From the NCBI GenBank assembly GCA_022732885.1, contig JAIJTS010000015.1, positions 1 to 37,181 on the forward strand: 37,181 nucleotides of DNA, written 5' to 3'. The stretch is from Atopobium sp. GTDB taxonomy: Bacteria > Actinomycetota > Coriobacteriia > Coriobacteriales > Atopobiaceae. A program made the translations under genes and the position numbers. Of this stretch, positions 1 to 8,695 are shown piece by piece (position 1 is the first letter of the stretch; each line of letters begins with the position of its first letter). The notes under the pieces were generated by a model that saw nothing but the letters and a program-made list of their open reading frames with translations, ran no database searches and was not told the origin of the DNA.

Positions 1-1
1 T

Positions 2-256
2 ACCATTGTCCCAGGTACACCAGCTGACATCATCAACACCCATAACTACCAGGCAATGTACTACCCTGATGGATCTTACGCAGGCATCAACGAGATTGTT
101 TTCAACTTTAAGCCATGGTTGGATTGGTATCTCCAAACTACTGGCCAGCGTCTTGTCGGCGGTGCTGGAATGCCTATACCTCCTACAGGAGCACCAAGTG
201 GTAATGCAGATAGTTCAAACTCAAGCGTTGATGCAATCTCTGGAGCAAGCGCCTAA
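2..256 (+). CDS. C-terminal end of an unidentified, probably secreted protein (partial)
   Basis: The reading frame is open from base 2 to a TAA stop at 254-256 and continues off the left edge, so only about 84 C-terminal residues are seen. The visible part is rich in aromatic residues (MYYPDGSYAG, FNFKPWLDWYLQTTG). It ends in a low-complexity Pro/Gly/Ser/Asn/Ala tail, a composition common at the ends of exported or surface proteins. I do not recognise the family; an envelope or LytR-CpsA-Psr-like protein is only a guess. The gene points right, opposite to the molybdenum operon, and shares the hairpin at 289-324 with it. Confidence 0.55.
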   Translation, partial: TIVPGTPADIINTHNYQAMYYPDGSYAGINEIVFNFKPWLDWYLQTTGQRLVGGAGMPIPPTGAPSGNADSSNSSVDAISGASA

Positions 257-288
257 CTTATTGAAAACTTTACATAAGAGTACTTATG

Positions 289-324
289 CAAACTCCCCAA
301 CAAACTTATTTGTTGGGGAGTTTG
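289..324. terminator. Bidirectional intrinsic terminator between convergent genes
   Basis: A perfect inverted repeat has 16-bp arms at 289-304 and 309-324 and a 4-nt loop. It lies 32 nt after the stop of the rightward gene and directly abuts the TAA of leftward mog. Each arm ends in an A/T-rich tract, so it can serve either strand. Confidence 0.85.
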
Positions 325-834
325 TTAACCGTCAAGTATGGAGCCTCTTAAAATTCCAAGCCCATGAGGTAAAACGTCCAAAACAGCTGCAAGATTTTCA
401 ACTGCAGCTTTAGGACTTCCTGGCAAATTTACAATTAAAGTACGCTGGGCAATGCCTGCTACTTCTCTTGAAAGACATGCCTTAGGTGTAATAAGTAGTG
501 ATGCCGCACACATTCTTTCTGGAATACCCGGCACCATACGCTCGCATACTTCAGATGTAACTTCAGGAGTAATATCTCGTGGCGAGAAACCCGTTCCACC
601 TGTGGTCACCACAAGCGCGATGTCATCTGAAATTGCCTTATGTAGCGCACGGGCAATTTGCTGACGCTCATCAGGTACAACCTCTGCATATGCATCAACT
701 TCAAAGCCCTTCTCGCCTAAAAAAGCAACAAGTGCAGGACCGCTTGCATCTGGTCGCTCCCCACGCGAAGAGCGATCACTTACAGTAATAACACGTGCCG
801 AGAAGGATATGACATCACGAGAACTCTCTGACAT
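325..834 (-). CDS. mog: Molybdopterin adenylyltransferase (MogA/MoaB family)
   Basis: This 169-residue protein is a single MoCF_biosynth domain. The family adenylylates molybdopterin to MPT-AMP before metal insertion by MoeA, in the cytoplasm. The diagnostic MPT-binding loop TTGGTGFSPRDITPE is present near residues 78-92, and the length matches MogA/MoaB (about 165-195 residues). It is the last gene of the leftward run. Its ATG lies 2 nt after the stop of the MoeA-like gene, with the Shine-Dalgarno AAAGGAAT inside the last codons of that gene, so translation is probably coupled. Separating MogA from MoaB by sequence alone is not reliable, but with no other family member in the window it most likely does the adenylylation. 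Confidence 0.9.
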   Translation of the reverse strand: MSESSRDVISFSARVITVSDRSSRGERPDASGPALVAFLGEKGFEVDAYAEVVPDERQQIARALHKAISDDIALVVTTGGTGFSPRDITPEVTSEVCERMVPGIPERMCAASLLITPKACLSREVAGIAQRTLIVNLPGSPKAAVENLAAVLDVLPHGLGILRGSILDG

Positions 835-836
835 AT

Positions 837-1871
837 TTATTCCTTTACTATGAGGCCACCTTCACCAAGGGCTACAAAATCATGCTTTGTCAGTTCAATA
901 CCAGCCGCAATACGAGGAAGCACTAAGTCAAATACTGTTGTTGCACTATACATAACACATCCCGGAAGTCCTAAGATAGGAATTTGAGAAGTAGAACTAT
1001 TGGCTGTATCCAAATATCCCAAACACATCATTGCACCAGGTAAAACCGGAGCACCATAGGTAACAATATGAGCACCGGAGCGCTTGATAGCACCTGGGGT
1101 ATTATCATCTGGATCTACACTCATTCCACCTGTACAGACAATCATGTCTACATCCAAATGTTGTGCTTCGTGAATAGCAGCAACAAGCGCATCCATATCA
1201 TCGCCAGGCTTTGCACAATGCACTGTTTCAATACCAAAAGCTGCAAGTTTTTTCTCAACTACCGGTGTGAACTTATCTTCAATAAGTCCTTTCTGCACTT
1301 CAGACCCTGTTGCGATAAGTGCCGCAGTCTTAACGCAAAACGGTGCTACTCGCATAAGGGCTCCCTTATGCTCAACATCCGCAGCTGCTTCGGCGGCTTC
1401 TACAACAGACGTATCAACTACTAAAGGAATAACACGAGTTCCCGCAAGAGGGGTTCCCTTCTTAACTGCAATATTGCTGCGACGAGTAGCAATCATAACC
1501 TCATCTACCGCATTCACTGCATTAAGACGCAAGGTATCGAGCACAAACACACCGTCGACTGCTGAAGTGATGGTAAGTTTTCCTTCATGAGGCTCTTTGG
1601 ATACAAGGCAATTCTCGCCATGGCAAAGCGCTGCCATGCGATACGCTGCATCGTTTTCATGAAGTTGGTTGTCTCCCAACTCCCACACATAAAGATGCTC
1701 TTTGCCCATGCTAAGCAATACAGGGATATCAGCCTCTTCTACTACATGACCCTTCTTAAAACGCACACCTTTAAAACGCATCTTATCGTCAGCGCTCTCA
1801 CCAGGAATAATCTGAGTCATATCGTGACACAGTACATGTCCTACTGCATCTTCTGTTCTAATCTGTTTCAT
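837..1871 (-). CDS. MoeA-like molybdopterin-binding protein
   Basis: About 344 residues if translation starts at the ATG at 1871, which has AAAGGAG seven bases upstream and gives the typical opening MKQIRTEDAVG. An in-frame start 21 nt further up is possible but lacks this spacing. The C-terminal half carries the MoCF motif CTGGMSVDPDDNTPGAIKR. The protein is shorter than classical MoeA (about 400-410 residues) and resembles the short MoeA-like proteins often found beside molybdenum hydroxylase genes. It probably inserts molybdate into adenylylated MPT or presents the cofactor for later tailoring. Its start overlaps the end of the MOSC gene by 14 nt, consistent with one operon. It is the only MoeA-type protein here; a second, canonical MoeA may exist elsewhere. 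Confidence 0.82.
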   Translation of the reverse strand: MKQIRTEDAVGHVLCHDMTQIIPGESADDKMRFKGVRFKKGHVVEEADIPVLLSMGKEHLYVWELGDNQLHENDAAYRMAALCHGENCLVSKEPHEGKLTITSAVDGVFVLDTLRLNAVNAVDEVMIATRRSNIAVKKGTPLAGTRVIPLVVDTSVVEAAEAAADVEHKGALMRVAPFCVKTAALIATGSEVQKGLIEDKFTPVVEKKLAAFGIETVHCAKPGDDMDALVAAIHEAQHLDVDMIVCTGGMSVDPDDNTPGAIKRSGAHIVTYGAPVLPGAMMCLGYLDTANSSTSQIPILGLPGCVMYSATTVFDLVLPRIAAGIELTKHDFVALGEGGLIVKE

Positions 1872-2346
1872 GCAAGAGCTCCTTTGCAGCAACTACACAA
1901 ATACTATCTCCAGGCTTGATGATACCGCCACGCAAAACCACGGTAAAAATACCATCGGTAGGCATTACGCAGGTACCAACCAGTTTGCGAATTTCACAAT
2001 CGTGATGACATACTTTTCCAATCTGAGTTACCCCAAGAAGAGTATCTCCTATTGCAAGTACCGTACCAACAGGGAGCTCACGCAGCGCAAGACCTGAGGT
2101 CAGTATATTTTCTGCAAAATCTCCTGGATGTAACTGTGCGCCCTTCTCGCGCATAGTATCAACAGACTCGTTACCAAGAAGACTCACCTGACGATGCCAA
2201 TTTCCAGCATGGGCATCACCTTTAATACCTTCTCCTACGCACACTTCAATAGAATCAACAGGTATTTTTCGCGTGCCTTTTTTTACGCTAATACAACAAG
2301 ACAGTACCGTGCCTCTTTTAGCAGATTCAGTCACTCCAACACTCAT
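1858..2346 (-). CDS. MOSC domain protein
   Basis: This 162-residue protein consists essentially of one MOSC domain (the family named after the molybdenum cofactor sulfurase C-terminus). The core motif VGEGIKGDAHAGNWHRQVSLL is seen around residues 37-57, within the 20-residue pieces VGEGIKGDAHAGNW and HRQVSLL. MOSC domains bind sulfur-carrying or molybdopterin ligands. Stand-alone versions in moa operons are thought to help in sulfur (here perhaps selenium) transfer to the cofactor, but this one's exact role is not known. The ATG overlaps the moaC stop (ATGA-type junction) and its own 3' end overlaps the MoeA-like gene, so it is deep inside the molybdenum operon. Confidence 0.85.
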   Translation of the reverse strand: MSVGVTESAKRGTVLSCCISVKKGTRKIPVDSIEVCVGEGIKGDAHAGNWHRQVSLLGNESVDTMREKGAQLHPGDFAENILTSGLALRELPVGTVLAIGDTLLGVTQIGKVCHHDCEIRKLVGTCVMPTDGIFTVVLRGGIIKPGDSICVVAAKELLHETD

Positions 2347-2822
2347 TTATTCTGTTCCTCTCGCACAAAATGACCTGATGCTCCTCCGTCTTTCTCAAGC
2401 AAGCAAATCTGGTCAATAACCATATCCCTCTGATGTGCTTTACACATGTCATAGATAGTCAAACACGCCGTAGATGCTGCTGTCAGCGCTTCCATCTCTA
2501 CCCCAGTTTCTCCAGTGCATCGACAACATGCCTCTACCAAAATACCGTCGTCCTCAAATGCAAATGAAATATCTACTCCGGTAAGCTGGATGGGATGACA
2601 CATGGGAATGATTTCCCAAGTTCGCTTTGCCGCCATAATGCCTGCAACTTGCGCCACAGAAAGGACATCACCTTTTTGTATACCACCTGTGTGAACAAGC
2701 TCAAGTGTATCTGTCCGCATAAAAATCTTACCTTTTGCGCGAGCGGTACGCGCTGTTTTTTCCTTTGCAGACACATCAACCATATGCGCATGACCTTGCA
2801 AATTAAAATGTGTAAACGCCAT
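2343..2822 (-). CDS. moaC: Cyclic pyranopterin monophosphate synthase MoaC
   Basis: 159 residues, the usual MoaC length. MoaC converts the MoaA product 3',8-cyclo-GTP into cyclic pyranopterin monophosphate, the first stable intermediate of molybdenum cofactor synthesis. The family signatures are clear: MVDVSAKEKTARTARAKG near residues 14-31, PMCHPIQLTGVD around residues 74-85 (active-site region), and the GVEMEALTAASTACLTIYDM segment. It sits between moaA and the MOSC gene, with a 1-nt gap to moaA upstream and a 4-nt overlap downstream. Confidence 0.96.
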   Translation of the reverse strand: MAFTHFNLQGHAHMVDVSAKEKTARTARAKGKIFMRTDTLELVHTGGIQKGDVLSVAQVAGIMAAKRTWEIIPMCHPIQLTGVDISFAFEDDGILVEACCRCTGETGVEMEALTAASTACLTIYDMCKAHQRDMVIDQICLLEKDGGASGHFVREEQNK

Positions 2823-2823
2823 G

Positions 2824-3771
2824 CTAACCCCCTATTTTGTTCATCGCTCGAAGCGACTCGCTTGCATGAGAAAGACTCATAATATGACCTTCAGGCTTTT
2901 GAGAAATACCTTGACGCAAAACTTGCACAAGTTCATCTCCCACAAGTCCCCTAAGCGGAATTTCTCGTGCAGAATGCAGACACGGCTTTAACATACCATC
3001 TGCAGTTACACGGATTCTGTCGCAAGAACTACAAAATGTATGCGTCATTGGGCGGATAAGCCCTACACGTCCCTGCCATCCCGGTGCCTGAAAGAGCTCT
3101 GTTACGCCATTAGAGCCAACAGCTTCAAGTTCAGGCAATACTTTTAATACGCAATCAGCACTTATAAAACGTTCAGCCGACCATTTTGAGCATTCACCCA
3201 TACGCATCAGCTCAATAAAACGCACATCAACAGGCTCACTTTTAGCTCGCTCTGCAAGAGGACGAATCTCAGATTCATTCAGTCCTCCTAAAAGTACGGT
3301 ATTGAACTTTGTATGGATAAACCCTGCTTCTCTTGCTGCCTCAATACCGGCCAGCGCATCATCAAGTGTCCCCGTACGACTGAGCTTTGTATACAGTTCA
3401 GAATCAAGTGTATCAAGAGAAATATTGAGACGAGAAAGCCCTGCTGCTTTAAGATCTTTTGCAAGAGGCGCAAGTAACGTAGCGTTGGTAGTCATAACTA
3501 CCTCTTCAATGCCCTCAACAGCAGAAACCATACGTACGAGATCTACAATACCGCGACGTGCTAATGGCTCTCCACCTGTAAGACGAACCTTTCTAACTCC
3601 CAACTGCGCAGATGCTTCAACAATAGCGCGCATCTCTTCAAACGAAAGTATATCTTCATGTCGAAGCATAGAGATACCGTGTGCCGGCATGCAATACAAG
3701 CAACGACAATTACAGCGGTCGGTTACTGAAAGTCTCAAATAGCGAATGTTTCGACCCAACTCATCATACAT
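2824..3771 (-). CDS. moaA: GTP 3',8-cyclase MoaA (radical SAM)
   Basis: A 315-residue radical SAM enzyme that starts cofactor synthesis from GTP. The N-terminal cluster motif LSVTDRCNCRCLYCMP supplies Cys20, Cys24 and Cys27 (with an extra Cys22 where many homologues have Phe). The C-terminal second 4Fe-4S site CSSCDRIRV...KPC has the CX2CX13C spacing, and the protein ends in the Gly-Gly tail that MoaA needs for activity. The ATG lies inside the last codons of modC (8-nt overlap), so cofactor synthesis is physically joined to molybdate import. MoaD and MoaE, the next enzymes of the pathway, do not follow it here. Confidence 0.96.
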   Translation of the reverse strand: MYDELGRNIRYLRLSVTDRCNCRCLYCMPAHGISMLRHEDILSFEEMRAIVEASAQLGVRKVRLTGGEPLARRGIVDLVRMVSAVEGIEEVVMTTNATLLAPLAKDLKAAGLSRLNISLDTLDSELYTKLSRTGTLDDALAGIEAAREAGFIHTKFNTVLLGGLNESEIRPLAERAKSEPVDVRFIELMRMGECSKWSAERFISADCVLKVLPELEAVGSNGVTELFQAPGWQGRVGLIRPMTHTFCSSCDRIRVTADGMLKPCLHSAREIPLRGLVGDELVQVLRQGISQKPEGHIMSLSHASESLRAMNKIGG

Positions 3772-4867
3772 ACAGTGACTTCTTTTCTTCCACTACGCTA
3801 TGCTTTTCTTCACCATCATAAAGTGGCATGACATATTCTGGAGCAACGTAAAGCAAAACCTGGCGAGGCTCACCTAAACGTGCCCACGACTCTTTTGAGC
3901 ATTCATAACGAAGCAGTGACCCTCCCGGTGTTTGAGCCATCACAATAGTTGAAAACGTATTATCAATCACGCGATTCACCTGACAAGGAATAATATTTTT
4001 GTATTCACTTGCGCAGTCCACTACCTGAAAATAATGTGCACGGATTCCTGCGTATTTCACCTGTTCATCTACTGGCAAAGCAGTTGTAAGACTTAAGCCC
4101 CATTCATCACAAAACAAGCTCTTCTCGCCCACCCTATGTGCACGAGAAATATTCTTACATCCTGAAATTCGTGCCGCAGCAAGCGTAGTCGGTGTTGAGA
4201 AAAGCTCCTGCACCGAAACTTTATCATCAGAGTTTCCGTGATCGATAACACACACGGAATCACACAGACGGTACACCTCATCGCGATTATGTGAAACGTA
4301 AATTGCTCCTCCCGGAAACGCACGGAGGGTATCACTTAACTCCAGTTCAAGTTGCCATCGGAGATAACTATCAAGTGCCGAGAAAGGCTCATCAAGCAAA
4401 ATAAGATCAGGCTTGCTTGCAAGAATACGAGCCATAGCGCAGCGCTGTTGCTGGCCACCAGAAAGCTCATGAGGGTGACGATCAAGAAGACCATCAAGTT
4501 GTACCTTCTTAAGCTGTTCAAGTGCACACGCCTCACGCTCTGCTTGTGTTTCTCCTTTAGCTCCTACCAGTACGTTTTGCATAACACTCATATGCGGAAA
4601 GAGCGCATAGCTTTGAAACAAATACCCTACGTGTCGCTCTTGCGGTGGCAAATTAATATGAGCTTCAGAATCAAACAGCACCCGATCATTAAGTACAATA
4701 CGCCCACTATCCGGCTTTACAATGCCAGCAATACACTTGAGCGTCATTGATTTACCACAGCCAGAAGGGCCGAGAAGCGCTAAAACTTCATTGCCCTTCT
4801 CGACAACAAACGAAACATGTAAATCAAAACCATCTAAATGCTTGATAATATCAACAGAAAGCGCCAT
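3764..4867 (-). CDS. modC: Molybdate ABC transporter ATP-binding protein ModC
   Basis: A 367-residue ABC ATPase: Walker A GPSGCGKS near residues 33-40, the Q-loop segment LFQSYALFPHM, signature LSGGQQQR, Walker B DLILLDEP, and the switch His in YVSHNRDEV. A C-terminal extension of about 130 residues matches the TOBE/Mop-type regulatory domain typical of ModC, which can bind molybdate and inhibit transport. It energises the permease directly upstream (gap 2 nt) and overlaps moaA downstream. Close relatives include sulfate and tungstate ATPases; the modA-modB-moaA setting makes molybdate the best call. Confidence 0.92.
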   Translation of the reverse strand: MALSVDIIKHLDGFDLHVSFVVEKGNEVLALLGPSGCGKSMTLKCIAGIVKPDSGRIVLNDRVLFDSEAHINLPPQERHVGYLFQSYALFPHMSVMQNVLVGAKGETQAEREACALEQLKKVQLDGLLDRHPHELSGGQQQRCAMARILASKPDLILLDEPFSALDSYLRWQLELELSDTLRAFPGGAIYVSHNRDEVYRLCDSVCVIDHGNSDDKVSVQELFSTPTTLAAARISGCKNISRAHRVGEKSLFCDEWGLSLTTALPVDEQVKYAGIRAHYFQVVDCASEYKNIIPCQVNRVIDNTFSTIVMAQTPGGSLLRYECSKESWARLGEPRQVLLYVAPEYVMPLYDGEEKHSVVEEKKSLYV

Positions 4868-4869
4868 AA

Positions 4870-5559
4870 CTACGCCTCCTGAACTGATGTTGTCACACGT
4901 GCTCGGCGGCTACCTTTTTCAAAGATGTTAAGAGCGAGAAGCACCACGGCAGAAATGGCAAGGTTGATAAGCACCCACTGCATAGCCGCTGCATCGTCGC
5001 CAGTTCTCCACAGTTGATAGACTGTTGTTGATACGGTTGCTGTGGTGTTCGGAGTATATCCACATATCATTGAAGTTGCTCCGTACTCACCCAGTGCTCG
5101 AGCAAACGCCAAAACAGTTCCTGCTACCACGCCCTTCATACAGCAAGGCATCTTAACATGCCAAAACACCCATGTATTTGATTTGCCTAGTGTGCGAGCT
5201 GCATCTGCAAGCGTTTCATCAAAGCTCTCAAATGCACCTCGGGCTGTACGGTACATCAACGGCAAACTCACCACTACTGTTGCAAAGATTGCCGCATACC
5301 ATACCATCGTGAGTTTTATACCAAACACATCCATGACCCAAAGGCCAATGAGACGGCGTGGGCCCAAAAACAATAACAACAGATAGCCCACAACCGTCGG
5401 TGGCAACACCAATGGTAACGTCAGTATGACATCCAAAAGACCTTTAATAACCCGTGGAGTCTTGGCAACGAGGTTTGCTAAGGCAATACCCAATAAAAAT
5501 ACAAGAGCAGTTGATGCCGCAGCAATCCTCAATGAGTTATACAGCGGATACCAGTCCAT
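4870..5559 (-). CDS. modB: Molybdate ABC transporter permease ModB
   Basis: A 229-residue inner-membrane permease with five to six hydrophobic segments, for example around ALVFLLGIALANLV and ILTLPLVLPPTVVGYLLLLF. The EAA loop that docks onto the ATPase is visible as DAARTLGKSNTWVFWHVKMP, followed by the ModB-type stretch ARALGEYGATSMI. The length matches ModB (about 220-230 residues). It lies 32 nt after modA and 2 nt before modC, forming a complete modABC importer. Confidence 0.94.
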   Translation of the reverse strand: MDWYPLYNSLRIAAASTALVFLLGIALANLVAKTPRVIKGLLDVILTLPLVLPPTVVGYLLLLFLGPRRLIGLWVMDVFGIKLTMVWYAAIFATVVVSLPLMYRTARGAFESFDETLADAARTLGKSNTWVFWHVKMPCCMKGVVAGTVLAFARALGEYGATSMICGYTPNTTATVSTTVYQLWRTGDDAAAMQWVLINLAISAVVLLALNIFEKGSRRARVTTSVQEA

Positions 5560-5591
5560 AGAAACACCAATCCAGATTTAGCAGCAAGAAA

Positions 5592-6467
5592 TTATGCCTT
5601 TGAAAGCGGAGTAAAGCCAACCTTTTCAAAGCAGGCGCTCGCATCGGAAGTTTTCAAGAACTCCAGAAATTTCTTTGCAAGATCTGCCTGCTTTGCATTC
5701 TTTGTTGCAGCAGCAGGATATACTACACGACCACACATTTCCTCAGTTGCTTCATCAACCATCTGGAGTTTTGCAGAAGTGGCATCGGTCTTATAAATAA
5801 CACCACAATCAACGGAAGCCTCTTTAACCTGAGTTGTTACTTCTTTAACATTAGTTCCGTATGAAATATGACCTTCCTTAGCAAGCTTCTCTTCATCAAG
5901 CTTGTAGTATTTCAAAATCTTCTGTGTATACTGACCTACCGGAACATCCGAATTTCCCATACCAAGCAAAACTTCACCCGAAGTAAGTTTTGTTGCCATA
6001 TCATCAAAGCTCTTAACAACCTTAGGATTATCCTGTGGAACACAAAGCGTTACCTTGTTCTCAAGGATGTCAAAACGTGTATCAGATGCAATAAAGTCAA
6101 GGTCCTTATCGTGATCTTTTTTAGCATTTGCATCAAGCTGATTCATCTGTTTCTGACCAGCAGAAATAAAAACGTCACAATCGGATCCTTCTTCAATCTG
6201 TGTCTTAAGCGTACCTGAAGAATCAAAGTTAAAACTAATATCAACGCCCTGATTAGCGTTTTTGAAAAGCTCTCCTGCTTCAGTCAAACTCTCGGTCAAA
6301 GATGCTGCCGCAAACACAATAAGTTTTTGAGCATCAGTTTTTTTCTGGCTTCCAGACGTATCTTCCTTTTTTGTTTCACTACCATTGCAAGCAGAAAGGC
6401 CAAACGCGGCAGCCCCTGTTACACCTGCAACAAACGAACGACGAGTCACACTGCTTTCGGACTTCAT
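5592..6467 (-). CDS. modA: Molybdate-binding lipoprotein ModA
   Basis: About 291 residues from the ATG at 6467, which has AAAGGGAAG five bases upstream; an in-frame TTG 15 nt further up is less likely. The N-terminus carries a twin-arginine signal (TRRSFVAG) running into a lipobox ending LSAC, so the protein should be exported folded and anchored as a lipoprotein. The mature part has the ModA-type start LIVFAAASLTESLTEAG and the C-terminal AKKFLEFLKTSDA segment. It captures molybdate (or tungstate) for ModBC. It is preceded by a 103-nt gap after xdhC that could hold a secondary promoter. Confidence 0.93.
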   Translation of the reverse strand: MKSESSVTRRSFVAGVTGAAAFGLSACNGSETKKEDTSGSQKKTDAQKLIVFAAASLTESLTEAGELFKNANQGVDISFNFDSSGTLKTQIEEGSDCDVFISAGQKQMNQLDANAKKDHDKDLDFIASDTRFDILENKVTLCVPQDNPKVVKSFDDMATKLTSGEVLLGMGNSDVPVGQYTQKILKYYKLDEEKLAKEGHISYGTNVKEVTTQVKEASVDCGVIYKTDATSAKLQMVDEATEEMCGRVVYPAAATKNAKQADLAKKFLEFLKTSDASACFEKVGFTPLSKA

Positions 6468-6570
6468 AAGCTTCCCTTTCAAACGAACCTAACCTCATAC
6501 TGCAGCGCATATATACACGCTCAACTAACGACATACGTATGCGTAAGCAACAATGTATGCCGATATACCC
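6468..6570 (-). promoter_or_regulatory. xdhC-modA intergenic gap with a small palindrome
   Basis: This 103-nt gap is the longest inside the yedF-to-mog run. It contains the 10-bp perfect palindrome CATACGTATG at 6532-6541 and two further GCATAC/GTATGC copies nearby. It could house an internal promoter or operator for the molybdate genes. I see no match to the classical ModE box and no convincing terminator. Confidence 0.3.
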
Positions 6571-7584
6571 CTAGTGAAGTTTTTCTGGACGGAAATTTGC
6601 ACGGCAACGGATTATCTCCGCTGCAATAGAAATAGCAATTTCAGACGGTGTAATTGCTTTAATGTCATCACCAATTGGCAAATGGATTGTTTGAGCCCAC
6701 TCTTTAGAAATACCGCGTTCCACCAACGTATGTTTGACAAACGCCGCTTTTCTCTTGCTACCAATACAACCTACATACGCAGGTTTGTAGTTATACAGTT
6801 GTTGCAATACCTCAATATCAAAAGCATGACCATGAGTAGTAACTACCGCATAATCGCGACGCGTGACAGTGACATCTGTGGATATATCAGAAAAGTCATT
6901 ATGATAAACCGCTTCTGCTGAAGGAAAATCTTTCTTCTGCGCTACTCCCTTGCGGTCATCAAGCACAATCACCCTAAAACCTACACTCGCAAGTACAGGA
7001 GTCAGAGCACGGCCTACATGGCCGCCGCCAAAGACATAGACGACAGGCTCCGGCCCTAAAGGTTCAGAATAGGTTGCCGCCTCTTCATTCCATATAGGAA
7101 CATCGGAACAAACGCGAACATCATCTTGAGGAAACGTATCAACTGCTTTTGCTTCAACAAGAACATGGCTAGGATCTGACCAATTTTCTATAACCACAAA
7201 AGGCTTCTTTGCCTCAATAAGATTCATTAAATCTTTTGCAAAAAAATCCTTTTGATCAGGAGTAACCTTACGAATACTAACAAGTGCGTCGCCGCCACAG
7301 GCCATACCTGTTTTTTCTCGCGTCATCCACTCGATTTGATTGTTTTCTTTTCCTGTAAAGAATCTTTTTGAGCGTTCCTGTGCAATAAGTTCTACAGAAC
7401 CGCCTCCGATTGTTCCTAAGAAACTACCATCTTCAAAATGCACCATACGTGCACCTGCATGGCGCGGCATGGACCCCTTAGTAGCAAAAATTGTTGAAAG
7501 CACAAAGCTGCGACCGGCTTCAAGTTCACTTAGCAGGCGACGCACAAAATGCTCATCGCACAAGGTTCCTTGTAAATCTGCCAT
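6571..7584 (-). CDS. xdhC: XdhC/CoxI family molybdenum hydroxylase maturation factor
   Basis: About 337 residues from the ATG at 7584; an in-frame GTG 9 nt upstream is an alternative with similar Shine-Dalgarno support (AAGGAT). The N-terminal XdhC/CoxI domain shows ATKGSMPRHAGARMV and GTIGGGSVE. The C-terminal Rossmann-like part shows VYVFGGGHVGRALTPVL and GCIGSKRKAAF. XdhC proteins bind molybdenum cofactor, promote its sulfuration and insert it into xanthine dehydrogenase-type enzymes. In this setting the terminal ligand is probably selenium, with the XDH at 21135-23906 as the client. It follows selD by about 50 nt. Confidence 0.9.
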   Translation of the reverse strand: MADLQGTLCDEHFVRRLLSELEAGRSFVLSTIFATKGSMPRHAGARMVHFEDGSFLGTIGGGSVELIAQERSKRFFTGKENNQIEWMTREKTGMACGGDALVSIRKVTPDQKDFFAKDLMNLIEAKKPFVVIENWSDPSHVLVEAKAVDTFPQDDVRVCSDVPIWNEEAATYSEPLGPEPVVYVFGGGHVGRALTPVLASVGFRVIVLDDRKGVAQKKDFPSAEAVYHNDFSDISTDVTVTRRDYAVVTTHGHAFDIEVLQQLYNYKPAYVGCIGSKRKAAFVKHTLVERGISKEWAQTIHLPIGDDIKAITPSEIAISIAAEIIRCRANFRPEKLH

Positions 7585-7634
7585 TAAAAACACCTATCCT
7601 TATCTGCACATATACCAATACGAATGATATATAC

Positions 7635-8693
7635 TTACTGAAGCACAATATAAGTTGCACCCTTATTTTTTGTATCTTGCTTTTCCATATATCCCACAAC
7701 ACAAGAATTAGCAGTATGTTCATTTGCTTGAAGAGCCGCAAGTAAATGCTGTGCATCATTATGGGCCACGCTTATCAATAATCCGCCAGAAGTTTCAGGA
7801 CAGAAGAGTACATCGATCATCTCACGAGAAACCCCTTCTGTTTGCACATACTTCTCTGCATAACGACGATTACGATACATACCAGCTGGTAAGATGCCTA
7901 AACGTGCTAATTCAAATACTTTAGTAGATAAAATTTTTATATCATTTACGATAATCTTTGCCAAAAGCCCCGAACCTTGACACATTTCAAGCAAATGTCC
8001 CATAAGTGAAAATCCCGTTACATCCGTAACGGCATGCACGTCATAGTTCACCATAATGTCTCGAGCGTACCGATTAAGGGTCATCATAGATGCTTCAGCA
8101 ACGCTTATCTCTTCTGCAGAAAGCATATCTGCTTTAGCAGCTGTTGTCAGAACACCTACACCAAGAGCCTTTGTAAGAATTAAAACATCATCTGCACGTG
8201 CACCAGAATTGGTATACATTTTTTTAGGATTAACAAACCCTGAAACAGCAAGACCATATTTTGGCTCATTGTCATAGATGCTATGACCACCAACAATATT
8301 GGCGCCAGCCTCATATACTTTATCGTAACCACCACGTAAAATCTCATGCACTACATGCGAGGGCATATCCTCTGGTACAGCCATAACATTAAGAGCAACC
8401 TTTGGCTCTCCACCCATAGCATATACATCCGATAAAGCATTAGTAGCCGCAATGGCGCCATACGTATACGGATCATCAGCAATTGGAGGAAAGAAATCGA
8501 TTGTTTCAACAAGCGCTATTTCATCAGTCACTTTGTAAACAGCTGCATCATCCGCCTTATCAAAACCAACTAATAAATTAGGATCCTCATGAACTTTAAT
8601 ATCTGAGAGAAGCTTTGCCAACTCACCGGCACCAACCTTAGCACCACAACCAGCACAATCGGCAAGTTTTGTGAGTTTTACATCATTACTCAT
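7635..8693 (-). CDS. selD: Selenide, water dikinase SelD
   Basis: A 352-residue protein making selenophosphate from selenide and ATP. The N-terminal active-site loop reads ADCAGCGAKVGAGEL, giving Cys16 and Lys19 at the positions of E. coli Cys17 and Lys20; the E. coli Cys19 position is Ala here. The ATP-binding core GFDKADDAAVYKV and ETIDFFPPIADDPYTYG are intact. The gene starts 2 nt after yqeB stops. No selA, selB, selC or ybbB is visible, so within this window its product serves the hydroxylase cofactor; selenocysteine or selenouridine use elsewhere cannot be excluded. Confidence 0.96.
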   Translation of the reverse strand: MSNDVKLTKLADCAGCGAKVGAGELAKLLSDIKVHEDPNLLVGFDKADDAAVYKVTDEIALVETIDFFPPIADDPYTYGAIAATNALSDVYAMGGEPKVALNVMAVPEDMPSHVVHEILRGGYDKVYEAGANIVGGHSIYDNEPKYGLAVSGFVNPKKMYTNSGARADDVLILTKALGVGVLTTAAKADMLSAEEISVAEASMMTLNRYARDIMVNYDVHAVTDVTGFSLMGHLLEMCQGSGLLAKIIVNDIKILSTKVFELARLGILPAGMYRNRRYAEKYVQTEGVSREMIDVLFCPETSGGLLISVAHNDAQHLLAALQANEHTANSCVVGYMEKQDTKNKGATYIVLQ

Positions 8694-8695
8694 AT

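Noticed and set aside
6468..6570. A ModE-type operator before modA
   Set aside because: Some TATAT and CGTTA fragments are present, but not in the paired spacing of known ModE boxes, and no modE gene is seen.
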